From Echinometra lucunter (Eukaryota; Echinodermata; Echinoidea; Camarodonta; Echinometridae): a stretch of 64,000 nt of DNA. Made by a program: the position numbers and the translations under genes. Shown here piece by piece: positions 1 to 13,852 of this stretch. The stretch lies in assembly GCA_029962745.1 (NCBI GenBank), contig CM057156.1, positions 29,634,647-29,698,646 on the forward strand, given 5' to 3'. The notes below the pieces were generated by a model that was given only the letters and a program-made list of their open reading frames with translations, had not been told where the DNA came from and searched no databases. Positions within the stretch are counted from its first letter, which is position 1. Each line of letters starts with the position of its first letter.

Positions 1-3000
1 TGACCAGCGGCATACCTATTGATTCTTCAAAGAAATGGAGGGGAAATGTCATTCTCCGTTCGTCTTGCCTTTTCATCTTTATAAAATTTCTTTCCGGTGC
101 TGGGCGAAATTACTTTCTTATTAGATGACCTATAAGTTTATGTTTTTGTTTGTGAATTTGTTTGTTTGTTTATTTGTTGTTGCGGGTTGTTGTTTGTTTG
201 TTTGTTTGTTGTTGTTGTTGTTTTTTTTTTTGGTGGGGTTGTTGAATAGTTGGTTGATTGGTTCGTTTTGTTTTATTGTCTCTTTTCTTGGGGGTGTATT
301 GTTGGTTGTTAATTGTGTTTCCATAATGCATCAATAGGACCAAAGTTGGATCCTTTTAGTAACGATGTTAAGAATGAAGAAGTAACATAAAAGCTGAGTT
401 TCTTTTCAAGCAAAGGTTAAGTATGAACAAAACAGTGGTTATTCAGCAAGCGAGAAACTTTTACATGTTTACCGTTTTCTTTTACTTTTTTTGTAGCTTA
501 TATGACACCACATAAATCTGAGAAACATAAATACATTTAGCCAAATTAAAGAAATCATAGGATGAAATCCTTTTATGACCTCGAACTCCTCCCCCCCCCC
601 CCCCCCCACTGAATGTAATGAATTAATGAAATTGTCTCCAGAATATGTATCAGTAGTTGCTATTGCAATGAGGCAACAAACTAATTTCATATTTAAATGT
701 AGTATAATCTTTTCATTTCTTATCACATGGCGAATTGAAAATCAGTACTATGATTAACCTTAGCTTTCAATCGGCCAGAAACAGAAAAATGTGTTAAAAT
801 GTTATGGAAATGACAGTATTTTAAACTTGTTCATAAGATCAAAGACTTTTCATATCAAAATAAAAATTCTATTTTTACTAGTTCTTGTCTATGTGCAAAT
901 CATAATAATTCGGACACGCTTTTTCAAAAGTTCAAATTGATGTTCAAGCTGCACTCAGTAATTAATTTCTAACATTTAGAATAACCCACATAGGATTCAA
1001 AATCCGAGGCAATGCATTATCTGTTATATTTCGATCTTGCACCCAGATAACTAAGTCCCTCGATCCGATTATAATGGTCATAAATGATCTTCATCAAGAG
1101 CTTCATGTGCTTTTAAAAAAACTTGTGTGTCTAAGAGCTAATGCTAAAATGATTTATTGTCAATTATTGCCTTCTGAAGAGAGCTAGTGCAGTTGTTTTT
1201 AAAAGATTAAATTGTTGCTGGTTAATGATAAGAATTTACTAATTTAATTTGACATATAACATCCCCCCCTCTCCCCTCTCTGTCTCTCTTCATCCCTTCT
1301 GTACCTCTAGCTAGCACTTTTAGCGCATTACGTTATTCTTGCGATCCGTTGATATAGAATTGTCGTAAACGACTGTCTTCATGAACTGGAATAAAATTTT
1401 CAACAAATTACTTTTGAAAGTTATTTGATGATACTTTCCTTGTTTCAATACATTTCTTATCCCCCACCCCCCTCCCCCATCGCCCACTTTTCTTCTCTCC
1501 CCCCCCCCCCCCGTCTTCTCTTGTCGGTTTAATACTTAGTTGTCAACTATCTTATCTGGAAAGAACACAAATTCAAGCATCTCGTGTTTTTTCCCCCTTT
1601 ATATTAGAAATCAGCTGACATCAGTGTAAAAGATTTATTGTATCTTCATGCTTTCTATGATTACTTATTTCTTTCTATGATTTGAGTCTAGCTGTAGCTT
1701 AAGATTAATTGTAAGCTATTAATTGTATATGATAATAATACAGGAGATACCGTGTTGCAGAGATATCATGAATCACTTTATGTTACGAGGCCTTGTATCC
1801 ATTTCTCTTCCTTTATGAATGAAATTTCAGTTTCCCCCTCATTTTCCAGGCCACAACTTGATGCACTTTTAAGTTGTTTGTAAATGTCTGTAAATTCTCA
1901 ATGAAGTCGCCCTTTATAAGACATGTGGTTGAGAGTAAGAGTCTATCGACGCATTTTGATCGATTTTCATTCTTTATGTGGAGGCAGGGTGTAAGGTACC
2001 AGTTCAAACACTCATGTTTAAACTTACATGTACATTCTAAAAGCTGTGAAGAGTAAAAGTGCCGCAGTGGAAACATGACTGTCCATAGAAAGTTTCAACT
2101 CAGAATCAAATTCTGGAGGAACGTGAGTTTGAAATGATATTTAATAAATGAATAAAGTGACTACAAAAATATGCTTGAAGCGTACTTGTTGATGATGACG
2201 GATGACCCAGAAAAGTGCAGCAACTGGTAGTTGTGACAAGTGATAGTGATGTTATGTTTGCAGAAAGAGTACACGGTATTTCCTAAACGTTCACGGTTCA
2301 ACTGTTTTCCATTTAATTTTAATAAAAGTCATACCGATTGCAGAATAAATAAGCTTCGCGGACTGTATCGATTCTCACTTTTTGATGTGACATTTGGCTT
2401 CATTACAGTCATTAGGGGTATTAAAGACAGAGACAAGAGAGAAATAACGGATAGTTGTAGTTTTGCGGTTGACCAACCATTTCAAGACGTTAAACATCCA
2501 GTTCTCTTCTGTAGCACACTCATTTCCGGTTCCCCAATACCAATATAATCAGTCATTCACAAACGCTGAAAACCTGTTACATGCTTTGCTTTAAAAACGC
2601 CCTATAACACCGAGTGCAGAGTCATCAGTATCTTGCATCTTTTTCTTCTCCTCCTCCTCCTCCTTCTTCTTCTTCTTCTCGCCCCCCTTCTCCTTCTTCT
2701 TCTTCTTCTTCTTCTTCTTCTTCTTCTTCAGTCGTTTATTCCTTTATTGTCTTCAGAATTCTTAAATGATGGATCATTGAAATATATTTGGATGGTAAAT
2801 TTTTCAAAGTAAATATCTACATCATTGATCTTTGAAGATATCATATTATAACAATTACATGGTGAATTTCGATGATCCCCCCCCCCCGCGCCTTGCCTAT
2901 GGTACGCACTTCATCGCAACGAGCGATTAATGTTTTGTATTCACTTTCTGCCATCATGGTCATACGCCTTTTGCGTAGTATTTTATAGCTTACTTGGCTT

Positions 3001-6000
3001 TGAGGGTTTTTTCTGACTGATATTATCTGTTCGTTCAAAGATGAATCATGATTCTACTTGCAAGCATGTTTTCGAAAGGATCCACTAAAATTGAAAACAC
3101 TTTCATAGAATATTTACTCCTCCAGTTATGGCGCCATTTTAATATACACGTATATATTTCAGCAGAGAATCGTTTTGTCTTTTGTTTATCTGACTTACTG
3201 TAAACAAAATGAGAATTGAGCATGTTGAGAGTTCAGATTTCACAATGATTTCATAAATAGAACTTTCCTATCGGTTGAAGATCTGGACAAACAAGAAAGC
3301 TTATTATGAAAAATGGCGCATTTCTGGTCAGGGTATGTCCTTTTTTTAGAACTTGAGGGTATTTAAAAGAGTAGATTGTCTATCGAACAGATGCATTACA
3401 GGTGGTAAGATAACATGCTGACGCAATATTTGATACATTTTGACGTATTCGATATCAGCCATTGCTCAACATGATGAAAGTATGTGAAATGAGATTTCAC
3501 AAATTGAATTTAGCGCCTGTGACGATAACGTAATTAGATCCAATTTCCAAAATGTGTTTCCAGGTTAGCATGTGTTAATGAGTATAGCGCCTAAATACTC
3601 TTTTAATGAAAAAAAAAAACATGTTTATCATTAAAACAGCATTTCAGTTAACATGGTTAATGTCTTCAAAGTGTGTGAAAACTCACACAACGATATAGGA
3701 CATCGCTGTAACTGATGAAGGAAAATCTTAAGAAAGAAACACAGATGGTAATTTTTGAAGGACAACACGATCATGTCGTAATTAAAGTCCACTTCCATCT
3801 GAATTTATGAACCCGTCCCATTCTAAGGTGGGAAAGAATACAATTCATTATTTTTCACCAAGCATCGGGGTCGAGGTACATATTTTGAATCGATTAAGAT
3901 AATATAGATGGTGGGAGAAAGTATGCGTGTGTGCTTGCGTGTGTGTGTGTGTGTGAGAGAGAGAGAAAGAGAGAGAGAGGAGAGGGAGAGAGAAGGGAGA
4001 GGGTTGTGTGCTAATGTGCGTTGTATGCGAGCGCTTGTTGGAGTGGGTGTGTGGGGGAGAGCATTATCTACGCCTACTCACAACCTAATATTCTTCAAAG
4101 CAACACAATTTCTTTCTTTTTTTTAAAGTATATGCGGCTTATGATCTTTCCACATTTTTTTTTTTTTATAAAAGAAACACTGCTCAAAGTTGACAAAGGT
4201 TTATCTATATGTAACGGGAAAAAAGTGTTCGATTCTCTGTTTTCCCTAGGAAAAAGTGTGTCAGACGGATATTAATTTCCTCACTTTTTGTTCTTGAAGG
4301 ACGAAGTATCAAAAGCAGCTATCACACCTTCTTCTGTGCCCCAGATATGTATGTATTCTCCAAACACTTTCCTTTCAAAACAAGCTCTTGTTATCGCAGG
4401 ATTGAACATTTCTCAAGAGATCTTTATTTGCGACCTGATTAAGCATTATGTCAAAATGACATGCTTTTAAGCGCTATTCTAAAAATAATGCGAATCTTGA
4501 AAAACTAGGGAAAAGAGGGAAAAAATAAGCTACGAAAACAAATTTAAAAGGACATAAAGGAAATTAAGAGCACAAAATAAGGAAAGACAGTAAGGACAAG
4601 AATAAAATATGTAGGGAAGGAAAAAAGAAAAACTAGGAAGAGTATATGATTGATGTATAAAATGTTTGTAACTGCTTTTTGTCATTTTGCTTGTATCTTA
4701 GTTTTTATTTTTTTCGCATAATCTCACTTTATACAGTTGTTATATCGTTGCAGAAGGCGAGAAATGTGAAGCATAATAATCAAAGACTTCAAATTGATCT
4801 CAGAAAATAGACCACATTGGTTTGGAATTAGGCTTTCTGCTACTATATCTGGCTCTTGGATTCATCGTGGTATTTTCTTTCTTTATTTATTTTTACACAA
4901 TTTATTCCATTGAAGTGCATGAGGTGAATATGAATACTTATAGTACTATAGTCCTGATAATTATTATACTATATATTTCAGAGACAACCGTTTTAGCGTA
5001 TTAGACATACTAGAACTATATTAAGAGAAATATCATCGTTCAATAATCATAATGTTCGCTTCTAGGATGATTTCTATTCACTAATCCGAAAGAAGGGAAG
5101 ATTAAATAATTGATGATTAACTTGTGCACTCCTCTCATTAGCTAGCTTTCCTCTGATTAACATCAATTTATCATACCATCTTCATTGGAGTTCCATTGAT
5201 GCGTAAATAAAAAGCCAATCGAAAGCACGGGTAAATGAATGGACCCATAGAAAAATTACTCTTGATAGAAGCAAAAGATAAGGAAAAACATGACCGATCG
5301 ACTTTGTTTTCATTACTTCTCTGCTGAGCCTTTATTGCTGGATTACATGAAAACATTATGTCCACTAGGCGCTGACGTCACTATAGCTGTGTACTTTATA
5401 TTTTTTTATTCTTTTCACATAAATAGGCTGCTTGCATTAAATATGCAAGCCACAAGAGATACGGGCCATTTGTGTTTCCTGTATATAAAACTAATATTGA
5501 CTGCTTATTTTTCGGGTCACGGTTAAACTATAGCTTCTCGGTGATATCTCGAGACTTTACTATGCCCCTCGACTTCGTCTCGGGACATAGTACAGTTTCG
5601 AGATCACCTTGGGCTATAGTTCCAACCATGCCCCTCAAAGCAGTCAATATTTGTATATTATCTAACGTCTCTATGCGCTTCCAAAGGACTTTGGATATTA
5701 TTACCCTGTCTGTCTTAAAGTGCGCTTTTAAAAGGGGCATGGGGAGGGGGGATCGAGGGCTCGAGAAAAAAAATCATTATTATTTAGTTCGTCGAAAGAG
5801 AAAATCTCCCTATTTGATATTTTTAGTTGGCTTCAGTTTAGATAGCTATTTCATCAATGCTTCCCGATAATTATGTCAAATCTTTTATACTACATAAAAT
5901 ACTGCATGACTCTGTGTCACGGAACATTTTGGACAACTTAATACAGTATACTATTTGGTGAAGAAATTCATACCTCATTGTTTTCTGAACATAGCTCACT

Positions 6001-8998
6001 GCACGAATTTTCGGATGTTTGCTATTGCTGAAGAAGGGTAAATGGCTTACTAATTAATAATGAAAGAATGTCATAGAAATTTAAAGCTTTTCATTACAAT
6101 CTTTAGATACATGTATCTCGACATTAATCTTTACATTTTCGACACCAATATGGATGTATCTACTGCACATTTCAACAGATCATTTTCATTATGGTATTGA
6201 ATCCTTTTTTGCCTTTGTTCGCTGCAGTGTTTGATATTCATTTATAGAGTTTAACTCTTTATGAGCCAAGCAAAGGATTTCTCATGAGAGAGATTAGGAT
6301 TACTGAAGTGTTACAGTATAAAATGAATCTATACAGGGTGTCTACAGTGTTGTTATGCATCAAATCAAGCCCGGAAGTGGGTAATTTCGCTTTTTTTTTT
6401 CTGTGTTTAACAGAGCAAGCCTTCTGCTAATTTGTCTGTATTATTTTGTGGTGATCGGCACGTGTGGAAAAGCCCCGGACGTGCCGTTCTGCTAAGAAAG
6501 CAATCAAAGTGTTAATCGTAGTTTTAGCGGGAAGATAAAAACATGTATGTTAGGACTGCCAATTTAATGAGGAAATGTTGCTTCATTCATGCACCTATAA
6601 AATCTCTTTCATTCATGGATTTAATGGGAGAGGTGGGAGTTGCAATATTCTAATTGGAAAGATAATAAGTAACTCTCTTTGAAAGTTGCCTCCAGCAGTA
6701 AAGCCTCAATCAACCTCCAGTGATTACCACTTCATATAAAGAAAAATAGCGACGGTTTCCTGTCTAATTTAAAAGAAGAGAGTTGAGAGGAAAGAGATAT
6801 AGGAAGCTTACAGGGCCACAGGCATGGGACGATCACAAGCAGAAGACATGAATGATGGTTAAGATAAGGTGTCATTCCCACGAGGGATCGCTGAAGGCCA
6901 ATGCCAATCCTGGTTAGGAGAAGGCTAAGGGGTGGTCGTCCCTCCATTATTAAAACTGGCCCTGATGGGAGAACAAAATATAAGCAGTAAAGAGGGAAAA
7001 GTTAGGACGTAAAAAACAACATAGTTATCCATAATCCATATAATTCCCCCCCCCCCCGGCAGATACTGTACTGTAAACACGGTTGGCAGAGAAGAAAATA
7101 CTATAGGTGGTTACGAAGATGATACGGGACGAATGCAGTTAAGTGGAAAAAGTGAAAAAAACAAGTGGGGATGTAACCCCCCCCCCCGAAAAACACCACA
7201 AACAAACAAACAAACAAACAAACAAACATCATCTAAATACTCCCTCCCCTACGGCAGATTCCGCAAACACGGTTGGCTAACGGAAGAAAATACATGGGAT
7301 CCTTTCTAGAATGATCAGGGGAAAGTAAATAAATAAATGTTAATGAAAATATTGACGAATCCAATTCAGGGACCTGAACGAGAATAACACAAACACATCC
7401 AATAAACATTTGTTTGAATTTATGAGATATATTCAGAAGATTGGGCCAAACGCCTATTCGGCTTCAGAATTCGTTTAAATTTCAACACTGCTTAAAACTA
7501 ATCTGCATGGCGATTTACGGATTCGCTTAAGTCTGAATACACAGAGTGCACAGAGTGAACAACCGACCCGCACACCCTTTTGAAATCATTGTTGAATACC
7601 ATGGTCCGTGGTATAACAACATACACAAACAAAATGTGCCTTCCTTTCCAATTTCCCTGGGTAAGAGATATCTCAAAAGAATTTTTTTCCAGCTTAACAG
7701 AAGATATTGGGGGAAAATGGTACCCATGAAATGTAATTATCTTTTCAGGCCTTGTGGAAAAAATGTGCCATCGCACGCCAGAGTGCTGAATGATTTCAAA
7801 CAATGTCATAAATCCATACTAGTTCAAACATTTAAGTTGGTCTGAAATATCGGTCAGATGTATGTGCTACAAGAGCCAAACCTATCTTCAAGATTCGAAG
7901 TAGGGTCTCGGAATGCATGATGCATTATTATGTCTGTATGGGGGAGGGCTGCTTGCTTTTTTTTTTTTTTTTTTTTGTTCTTGGTTTGCTGAGCACGTAC
8001 ATCGGAAACTCTCTTCCTCTCTTCATTAGAATCACTTCCTCCGCCATCAAGAATCATTTCAAATCCCTTCGGAATGGGTTGAGGGGAGTATGCAAGAATT
8101 GTGGAAGAGCATTGACCATTAAGATGTGTACAAAAGCTTGAAGTGGTACCTGAGTTATTAAAGTGCACCCCTCCCACACATACACACACAACACACCACA
8201 CACTTAGCAACATGCCCAGGCACGCACGCACATACACGCGCACGCACATATCCAGCATAATTATGGTTGTTGACTCCTTGTATTCACAACATGAAACCAC
8301 CCACTACACGGATGTTTTTCTCTTTTTTCTCCCCTCCTCGTCTCCCCCCCCCCCCCCCCCCTCTCTCTCGCTCTCCCTCTATCTCTCTCTTTCTCTCTCT
8401 CTAAAACTTGGAGAATACTTGTAATCGTGAGATTTTGAAATGTGGGTCTGCACTTTCAAGTCCAGCCACTAGACCTGTCAAGAGGGTATGCCTTGCCATG
8501 CATCTGTTATAGAAAAAAATGCACCATCGTTAAGTCTTTATATTATTTCATCACAATATGGAAAAATTACTACACCAATGAAAATTATTGCCAGTGTTAT
8601 TTCCTAAGAAGGAAATTAAATATCATATTCAAAAGGTATAATAACTTCAATATGCTACTCATTCAAGAAAATACAAAGAAAAATCATTTCGTCAGCTAGA
8701 TGCTTGATAATACCCTGTAAAATGAGCTCAGTCCAATACTATGTAAACTGAACTTGATATCTGGTCCGAACAGCAGCTATATCTTAAAGAAATAACCCGA
8801 GGAACGAGTAGACGATCATAGTATCAAAATTAGTCTTTTATGTGTCTTCCTCTCTTTCGCTCACTTTTGTTTGTTATTTCTCATTTTTTGAATGTTTTTA
8901 TTACGTCTCAAGGGAGCGAAAAAATAACATCATTTCTTACTAACATTTTACTTTATGTTTTCACAATATTTTAATTTACCTTTTTCATCCTTCTCCAG
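1..8998. other. Intergenic DNA and/or 5' intron of the GPCR gene
   Basis: No coding exon could be recognised in this stretch. Its right end is an intron, because a 3' splice site (ttctccag) lies at 8991-8998 immediately before a GPCR exon. I looked for the missing TM1-TM2 exon of the receptor and did not find one. Simple repeats present are a GTTT/GTT-rich block (about 150-236), C runs (591-607, about 1500-1512, 2878-2887), a TTC tract (2645-2729), GT then GA tracts (3938-4001), a T run (about 7959-7976) and a C run followed by CT repeats (8343-8402). A direct repeat of about 45 bp occurs at 7059-7103 and 7251-7293. Long open frames here are composed of these low-complexity tracts. Confidence 0.6.
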
Positions 8999-9134
8999 GT
9001 GACTGTGCAAGCATCAAGTGCGACTCTTGTTGCCATGACAGCGGACCGGTATCGCGTCATCCTCCATCCCATCCACTCACTGCATTCTCGTACTGTAACC
9101 AGAGCTAATGTCATCAACTTTGTTATATGGATAG
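8999..9134 (+). CDS. GPCR exon: TM3 end, DRY motif, intracellular loop 2, start of TM4
   Basis: The exon has 136 nt, enters in phase 0 after ttctccag and leaves in phase 1 at the donor gtgcgt. It encodes 45 residues from VTVQASSATL to FVIWI, including DRYRVILHP. Confidence 0.85.
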
Positions 9135-10676
9135 GTGCGTGAAGCTTAGGAAATTGAACCATCAGGGTAACACGTCTTGGAGTGAGAAAATATACATTAC
9201 ATAAACGGACTGCCAAATCATCCAATTATCATTTGTAAACGTGTGAAGCCGCATTTGGGAGGGGGAGGGAGCATTGCTCTCGACCATTCTGCATAATGGA
9301 GGGGGTGTGGGACCGAATCGCCTACAAAGCGGTCGACAGACTTTCTTTCCATTTGCCCACAGATCTTCCAGACAGATTTAAAATTATGCCAGGGGACAAA
9401 AATAAGTCATACCTTTTTTCAATTTCAGTCAGCCTGAATACATGAGCCTATATACAGAAATTTTGCTTCGTGATCACGTCCACCCTTCCGCCACTCCTGG
9501 CGATGCCTGTGGTGTGAAGAGGACCTATCAGGAGTAGTTAACTAGCGGCTAAAGGTGTAAGATCAGTCCATGCATGTATAAAATGAATGGAGTTGCCAAG
9601 GGCGCCAATGGGATTGTCAAAATTTCAAGTAAGACATGCAAAAGAAAGCGATGATCAGCCTGGTGACACAGGTCAGTTAAGATAGGATGGGGAGGCACGC
9701 TAATCATTGAATATGCCTATTTCTGTAAACATGCTATAGTTGTTTTGTTTATTGCCGTATAACGAATGAAAAAAAAAAGATTACTCTCTCAGAGTTCGAG
9801 GGAAGCGGAAGGTGAATAGCCTTGGAGTTCGTTGTAGATATCTGCTAGTTCTACATGTTCTATTTTGTTTCGGGGAGGGATGTTTCGAACATGTAGCTCA
9901 TAAGCGAGCTCTATACTACTAGTACACTAGATGCGCCACGAGGTTTATAATATTTTACCATCTGATTTTCTTTCCTTCTAGCTTCTTTCATTCTTCACAT
10001 TCCTGCCATGCTCCTGATGGAAGTCCACAGCGATCCTGTCTTGGGCGTCAAGTTCTGCGGTGCGCGTGGCTTCAGCACAGGTGGCCAAGGTGACAAGCAG
10101 TTCTGGCTCTACGCGTTCCGTGCCTACCAAGTCTATGCCAAGCTTATCCTCTATATCTTACCCTTCGTAGTGATGTCATATTGCTATCTTCGCATCCTGC
10201 GGACCGTCTGGAGTAGCTTTTACTTAGCCAGCATGGCGTCAGAGGCACAACGGAAGAAGCGATGGAAGGTGACGCGTATGACTCTCCTGGTAGTTATTCT
10301 CTTCGGTGTCTGCTGGGGACCCATCCACGCTATTAACCTGGCGACATCGTTCCAGATTGACGGTGAAGCCATGCAGAGCATACACCTCATGCACTTCACC
10401 TTTTTCTCGCTTTGTCTGGCCTACTCCAACTCGGCACTCAACCCGTTTCTCTATGCGTTCAGTGGGAGAAGCTATCGCGAAATGTTGCTCTATTCCTTTC
10501 AGTCGAGGAAAACCCGCCGGAAGTGCTCGAGCGCTTTCACAAGAGGCACTCGGCTCTACTCACCTCAACAATCTATGAACTCTGTCGAACCGAATAATAT
10601 TGAGAATCGACGAGTCAACATCCGACCTATCCTCATTAGAAAAACCTTCCAAACGCTACAAACAAACTCATTATGA
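8999..10676 (+). CDS. Kisspeptin-receptor-like rhodopsin-class GPCR, 3' part (two exons)
   Basis: This is the C-terminal part of a seven-helix G-protein-coupled receptor at the cell surface. Two exons, 8999-9134 and 9982-10676, join in frame (codon G|CT) to give 276 visible residues. The sequence shows the end of TM3 with VTVQASSATLVAMTADRYRV, where DRY is the G-protein-coupling motif, then TM4, an extracellular loop 2 cysteine (KFCGARGF), TM5, TM6 with CWGP, TM7 with NSALNPFLYAF (NPxxY) and a basic tail. From knowledge of the family, the closest match is KISS1R/GPR54: it has the same intron position just before VSVQA, the CWGPI in TM6 and the YSNSALNP in TM7. Galanin and allatostatin-A receptors are the next alternatives. 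The N-terminus, TM1, TM2 and start codon are missing, probably left of the window. The ligand is inferred, not shown. Confidence 0.85.
9135..9981 (+). other. GPCR intron
   Basis: This 847-bp intron carries gtgcgt at the 5' end and ttccttctag at the 3' end. No other feature was recognised. Confidence 0.75.
9982..10676 (+). CDS. GPCR terminal exon: TM4 to C-terminus
   Basis: The exon follows the acceptor ttccttctag and begins with the last two bases of an Ala codon (ASFILHIPAM). It covers TM4-TM7 and the cytoplasmic tail and ends in TGA at 10674-10676. The tail is rich in Arg, Lys and Ser (SFQSRKTRRKCSSAF), as expected for helix 8 and kinase/arrestin contacts. Confidence 0.88.
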
Positions 10677-11566
10677 ATGTTGGCAACCTCAAGGGATACT
10701 GTATATATACGTGTTTGAATAAGTGATATTATATATTTTTGAAGTATTCATACAGAACGCTTTTGCGTGAATATATTGATGTTATAAGATTCCACCACAC
10801 CCAGGTTATTTCGATCTTATGAAAGGTTTCAAAGACAGTTTCATTAATATTCAAGTTTCGAATGGAACAGCACAAAAAACGTTTTCGTACAATCTCCAGT
10901 CAAGTCATGGTTTTTTTTTTAATTGGTCTTCATCTATTTCTTGTTACAAAGTTTTTATATGGGATGCTCGAATTTCTTAGCTCAAACGCCGACTGGGTAT
11001 CTTGAAGTTTCACAATGCCTGCCACTTTTCCCACACTTTTCTCGGTCAGAACATTAATACAGTATTAGATGCCCTTCAGGGGGATTTCAAAATAGATTGC
11101 CCGCAACAAAATCATATTACCCCCGGACGTAAGACGAGAGCAATGTGGTTCTTTTAAGGGTAATATTGTTATTGATATTCCCCGAAAGAAGAGAAAGCGG
11201 CCAATATAATTAATCATATTATATGGCGATTTACTCTAAAAAACAATTCTCTTAAGTAAGACTGAGAGTTGAGTTACATTGTTAATGTGAATATGACGCA
11301 TGGCCTGGGGGAAAAATCATTCGTCTTGATCAACACGCTGTATATAAAATGCAAAAAGAAAACCAGATTGTGTGATATTATCCTTTGTTGAAGGAAAAAA
11401 AAAAACAATAGAGAGGCACCTGTATGTGTTTTTATACTTATTTTGTTCTACTCTCAATTTAAAGTGTTTGGTATCAATATTATTCACATTAACTGTCACA
11501 TTAACTCTCACATTAATGTCACCCTATCTGTAATATTAAAACGTTCATTGCATTACGATGGAACTG

Positions 11567-11572
11567 AATAAA
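11567..11572 (+). terminator. Candidate polyadenylation signal AATAAA for the GPCR
   Basis: This AATAAA lies about 890 bp after the GPCR stop codon. A second AATAAA is at 12079-12084, followed by AT-rich DNA. Which one is used cannot be told from the sequence. Confidence 0.35.
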
Positions 11573-12179
11573 GTTTTGTCTAACAGACGTTATTAAGATT
11601 CTCTGTCTTTTTTTTTCTTTTGCATTATCACATCTACTTTACCTTCATAAACCAAGAAAACAAGTAGCCTATATTGCTGAATAAAAAACTTCAAAAGATT
11701 TAGTAATCTAAAAGTTTCTTTTTCATTAACGAATTTGTAAGAGAAAAAATCTTAAAAACAATGAAAAGCAGCGTGGACAAATTTTTGTCGAATTCTATCT
11801 ATGTTTAAATATTATATTAATTATATTTAAGAAAAAAACAAAACTTGTCGGGGCCACTTGAGGCCGGCATCGACATCAAGCAATCAATCATCCAGTCACC
11901 AGGACAGTCTCTTGTGTCCAAAAATTCTGTTATATTTGTAAAATGTCACTTTCATATACACACACACACACACATAATACATCTATATTTTCTTTGCAAT
12001 TAGAAGTAAATTGTTAATGCCTAATGGGTGTATATTTTTTCTGTAATATGAAATTATTTTGTATCGTGACTGTTATTGAAATAAAAGTTCAATTAAACCA
12101 ACCGACAAATTAACAAGTTCATGACTTCATTAGAAGGGATAAAACACACCACAGACAGGGACGGGGAGAGGGAGACCGG

Positions 12180-12183
12180 AGAC

Positions 12184-12253
<70 letters not shown>

Positions 12254-12350
12254 AGAGAGAGAGAGAGAGAGAGAGAGGGTGGGGAGACAGAGACAGACAG
12301 AGGGAGTGGAGAGGTACGAGATAAAAATTCAGAGAGAGAGAGAGAGGAAA
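12180..12350. repeat. GA microsatellite
   Basis: The stretch consists mainly of (GA)n with GGGA and GACA interruptions. It produces a spurious Arg/Glu open frame. Confidence 0.9.
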
Positions 12351-13329
12351 GAAAGAGATAGATATAGATAGGAATGTAGGGGAAAGTACATTATAAGAAG
12401 GGCAGAACTAAAATGAAATGTAATAGAAGAGATGGATATATTTGAGGGCGGTATACTTGATACCTATAACAACCTACTTGAATTACGGTTATATCACCAT
12501 GATGATACAATATTTCTCATTACTTCCATCCATCTTTTATTCCTACTGTACATTCCGGTGCACAAACTCTTTTTTAACGTTTATTTGACATGTCTACTAC
12601 TTAGTTTATAGAGAAACTTAGGATCAATAATGAATGAATGAATGAATGAAATTATTACGAAAGTCACAATGATACATATATTTTGATAATTCACAATGTA
12701 CATCTTGGTAAAGGGAGCTAATAAATAGCATATGCTAATCAAGGTTAGCCCCATAAAGTTGATTACATGAATCAGTATCAGCAAATTAGTTGAAATGTAC
12801 ATCTCTAACATTTTTAAAAAGAATATTATATACAATATTTACAACATCAATAATAATAACCATAACAACAAGAAGAATATTGATAACGAATATCAAGGGA
12901 GTCTAAAATGAATAAAATGAACAATAATGACATGCATGAACATTCTTAAAATTAAATTTCAGGTTGGTATACTTCAATCAAATGTTGTTGTAATGCTCGT
13001 CCAAACTTCTGCGACAGGTCATATGTCTTGATTCTTTTGGCAAATTATAATAACAGGTCCCGAATATGAAACTCATTGTTTTCCGGATTGGTATTACACA
13101 CTGAAAAAAAAAAATTGGAATTTTCTTTGTTTCTTGTTTGATAATTGAGAAATAATCAGATAAGCCTATGAGGCAGAGGGTTATACATTATGTCATGCAT
13201 AAATGTACCAATTACATAGCGGTATTCTTTGAAAATATCTAGTTCTATAAGGTCATAGAATATAGGAGTAGAGTGATCTCGCATCACCTTTGAATTAACA
13301 TGTTTAGAAATGATAGGAACAGCAATATT

Positions 13330-13467
13330 GATAATAATAATTATTATCATTATAACAACAACAATAACAATAATAATAATAATTAGTAATGTATTATTAT
13401 TATTATTATTATAATAATGATAATAATAATAATAATAATTATTATTATTATTTCATTATTATTATTA

Positions 13468-13550
<83 letters not shown>

Positions 13551-13600
13551 TATTATTTATTATTATTATGCCTATGATAATAATAATAGTTATCATCATC
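13330..13600. repeat. ATT microsatellite
   Basis: Long (TTA)n with flanking ATA/ACA variants. The perfect core runs roughly from 13470 to 13550. Confidence 0.9.
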
Positions 13601-13852
13601 ATCGTCGTCGTTAATATGACTGAAATGACGATTACTATCAAAACTATATCGATCATTATTCTGATTTATGTAGTTATTTATATTACTTTTGGGTAATTTC
13701 GGCGCTGTCACAGTTTTTCTGAAGTGGTGTAACAACAAATTTTTTTAAAAAGATAAATAGCGTGATGCAAATATGCAATAATGTGTGTCAGTCCATATTC
13801 TATATTCGTTTGTCACGGTGCGTATATCTTCTATTTATGTCTGTGCATCATT

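Noticed and set aside
125..337. Hydrophobic open frame at the left edge
   Set aside because: It is encoded by GTTT/GTT repeats, which give Phe, Val, Leu and Cys; it has no homology or splice context.
2240..2548. 102-codon frame considered as a missing GPCR exon
   Set aside because: It lacks TM1/TM2 motifs (GN..V, LA.AD) and a suitable donor in phase 0.
5472..5870. 132-codon plus-strand frame
   Set aside because: No family resemblance and no GPCR features; it reads through repetitive tcgag/ccctc words.
7498..7845. Overlapping open frames on both strands
   Set aside because: No recognisable domain or splice context. Overlapping opposite-strand frames reflect a local lack of stop codons.
7854..8300. 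148-codon minus-strand frame
   Set aside because: It depends on CA/GT and A-run repeats and shows no domain.
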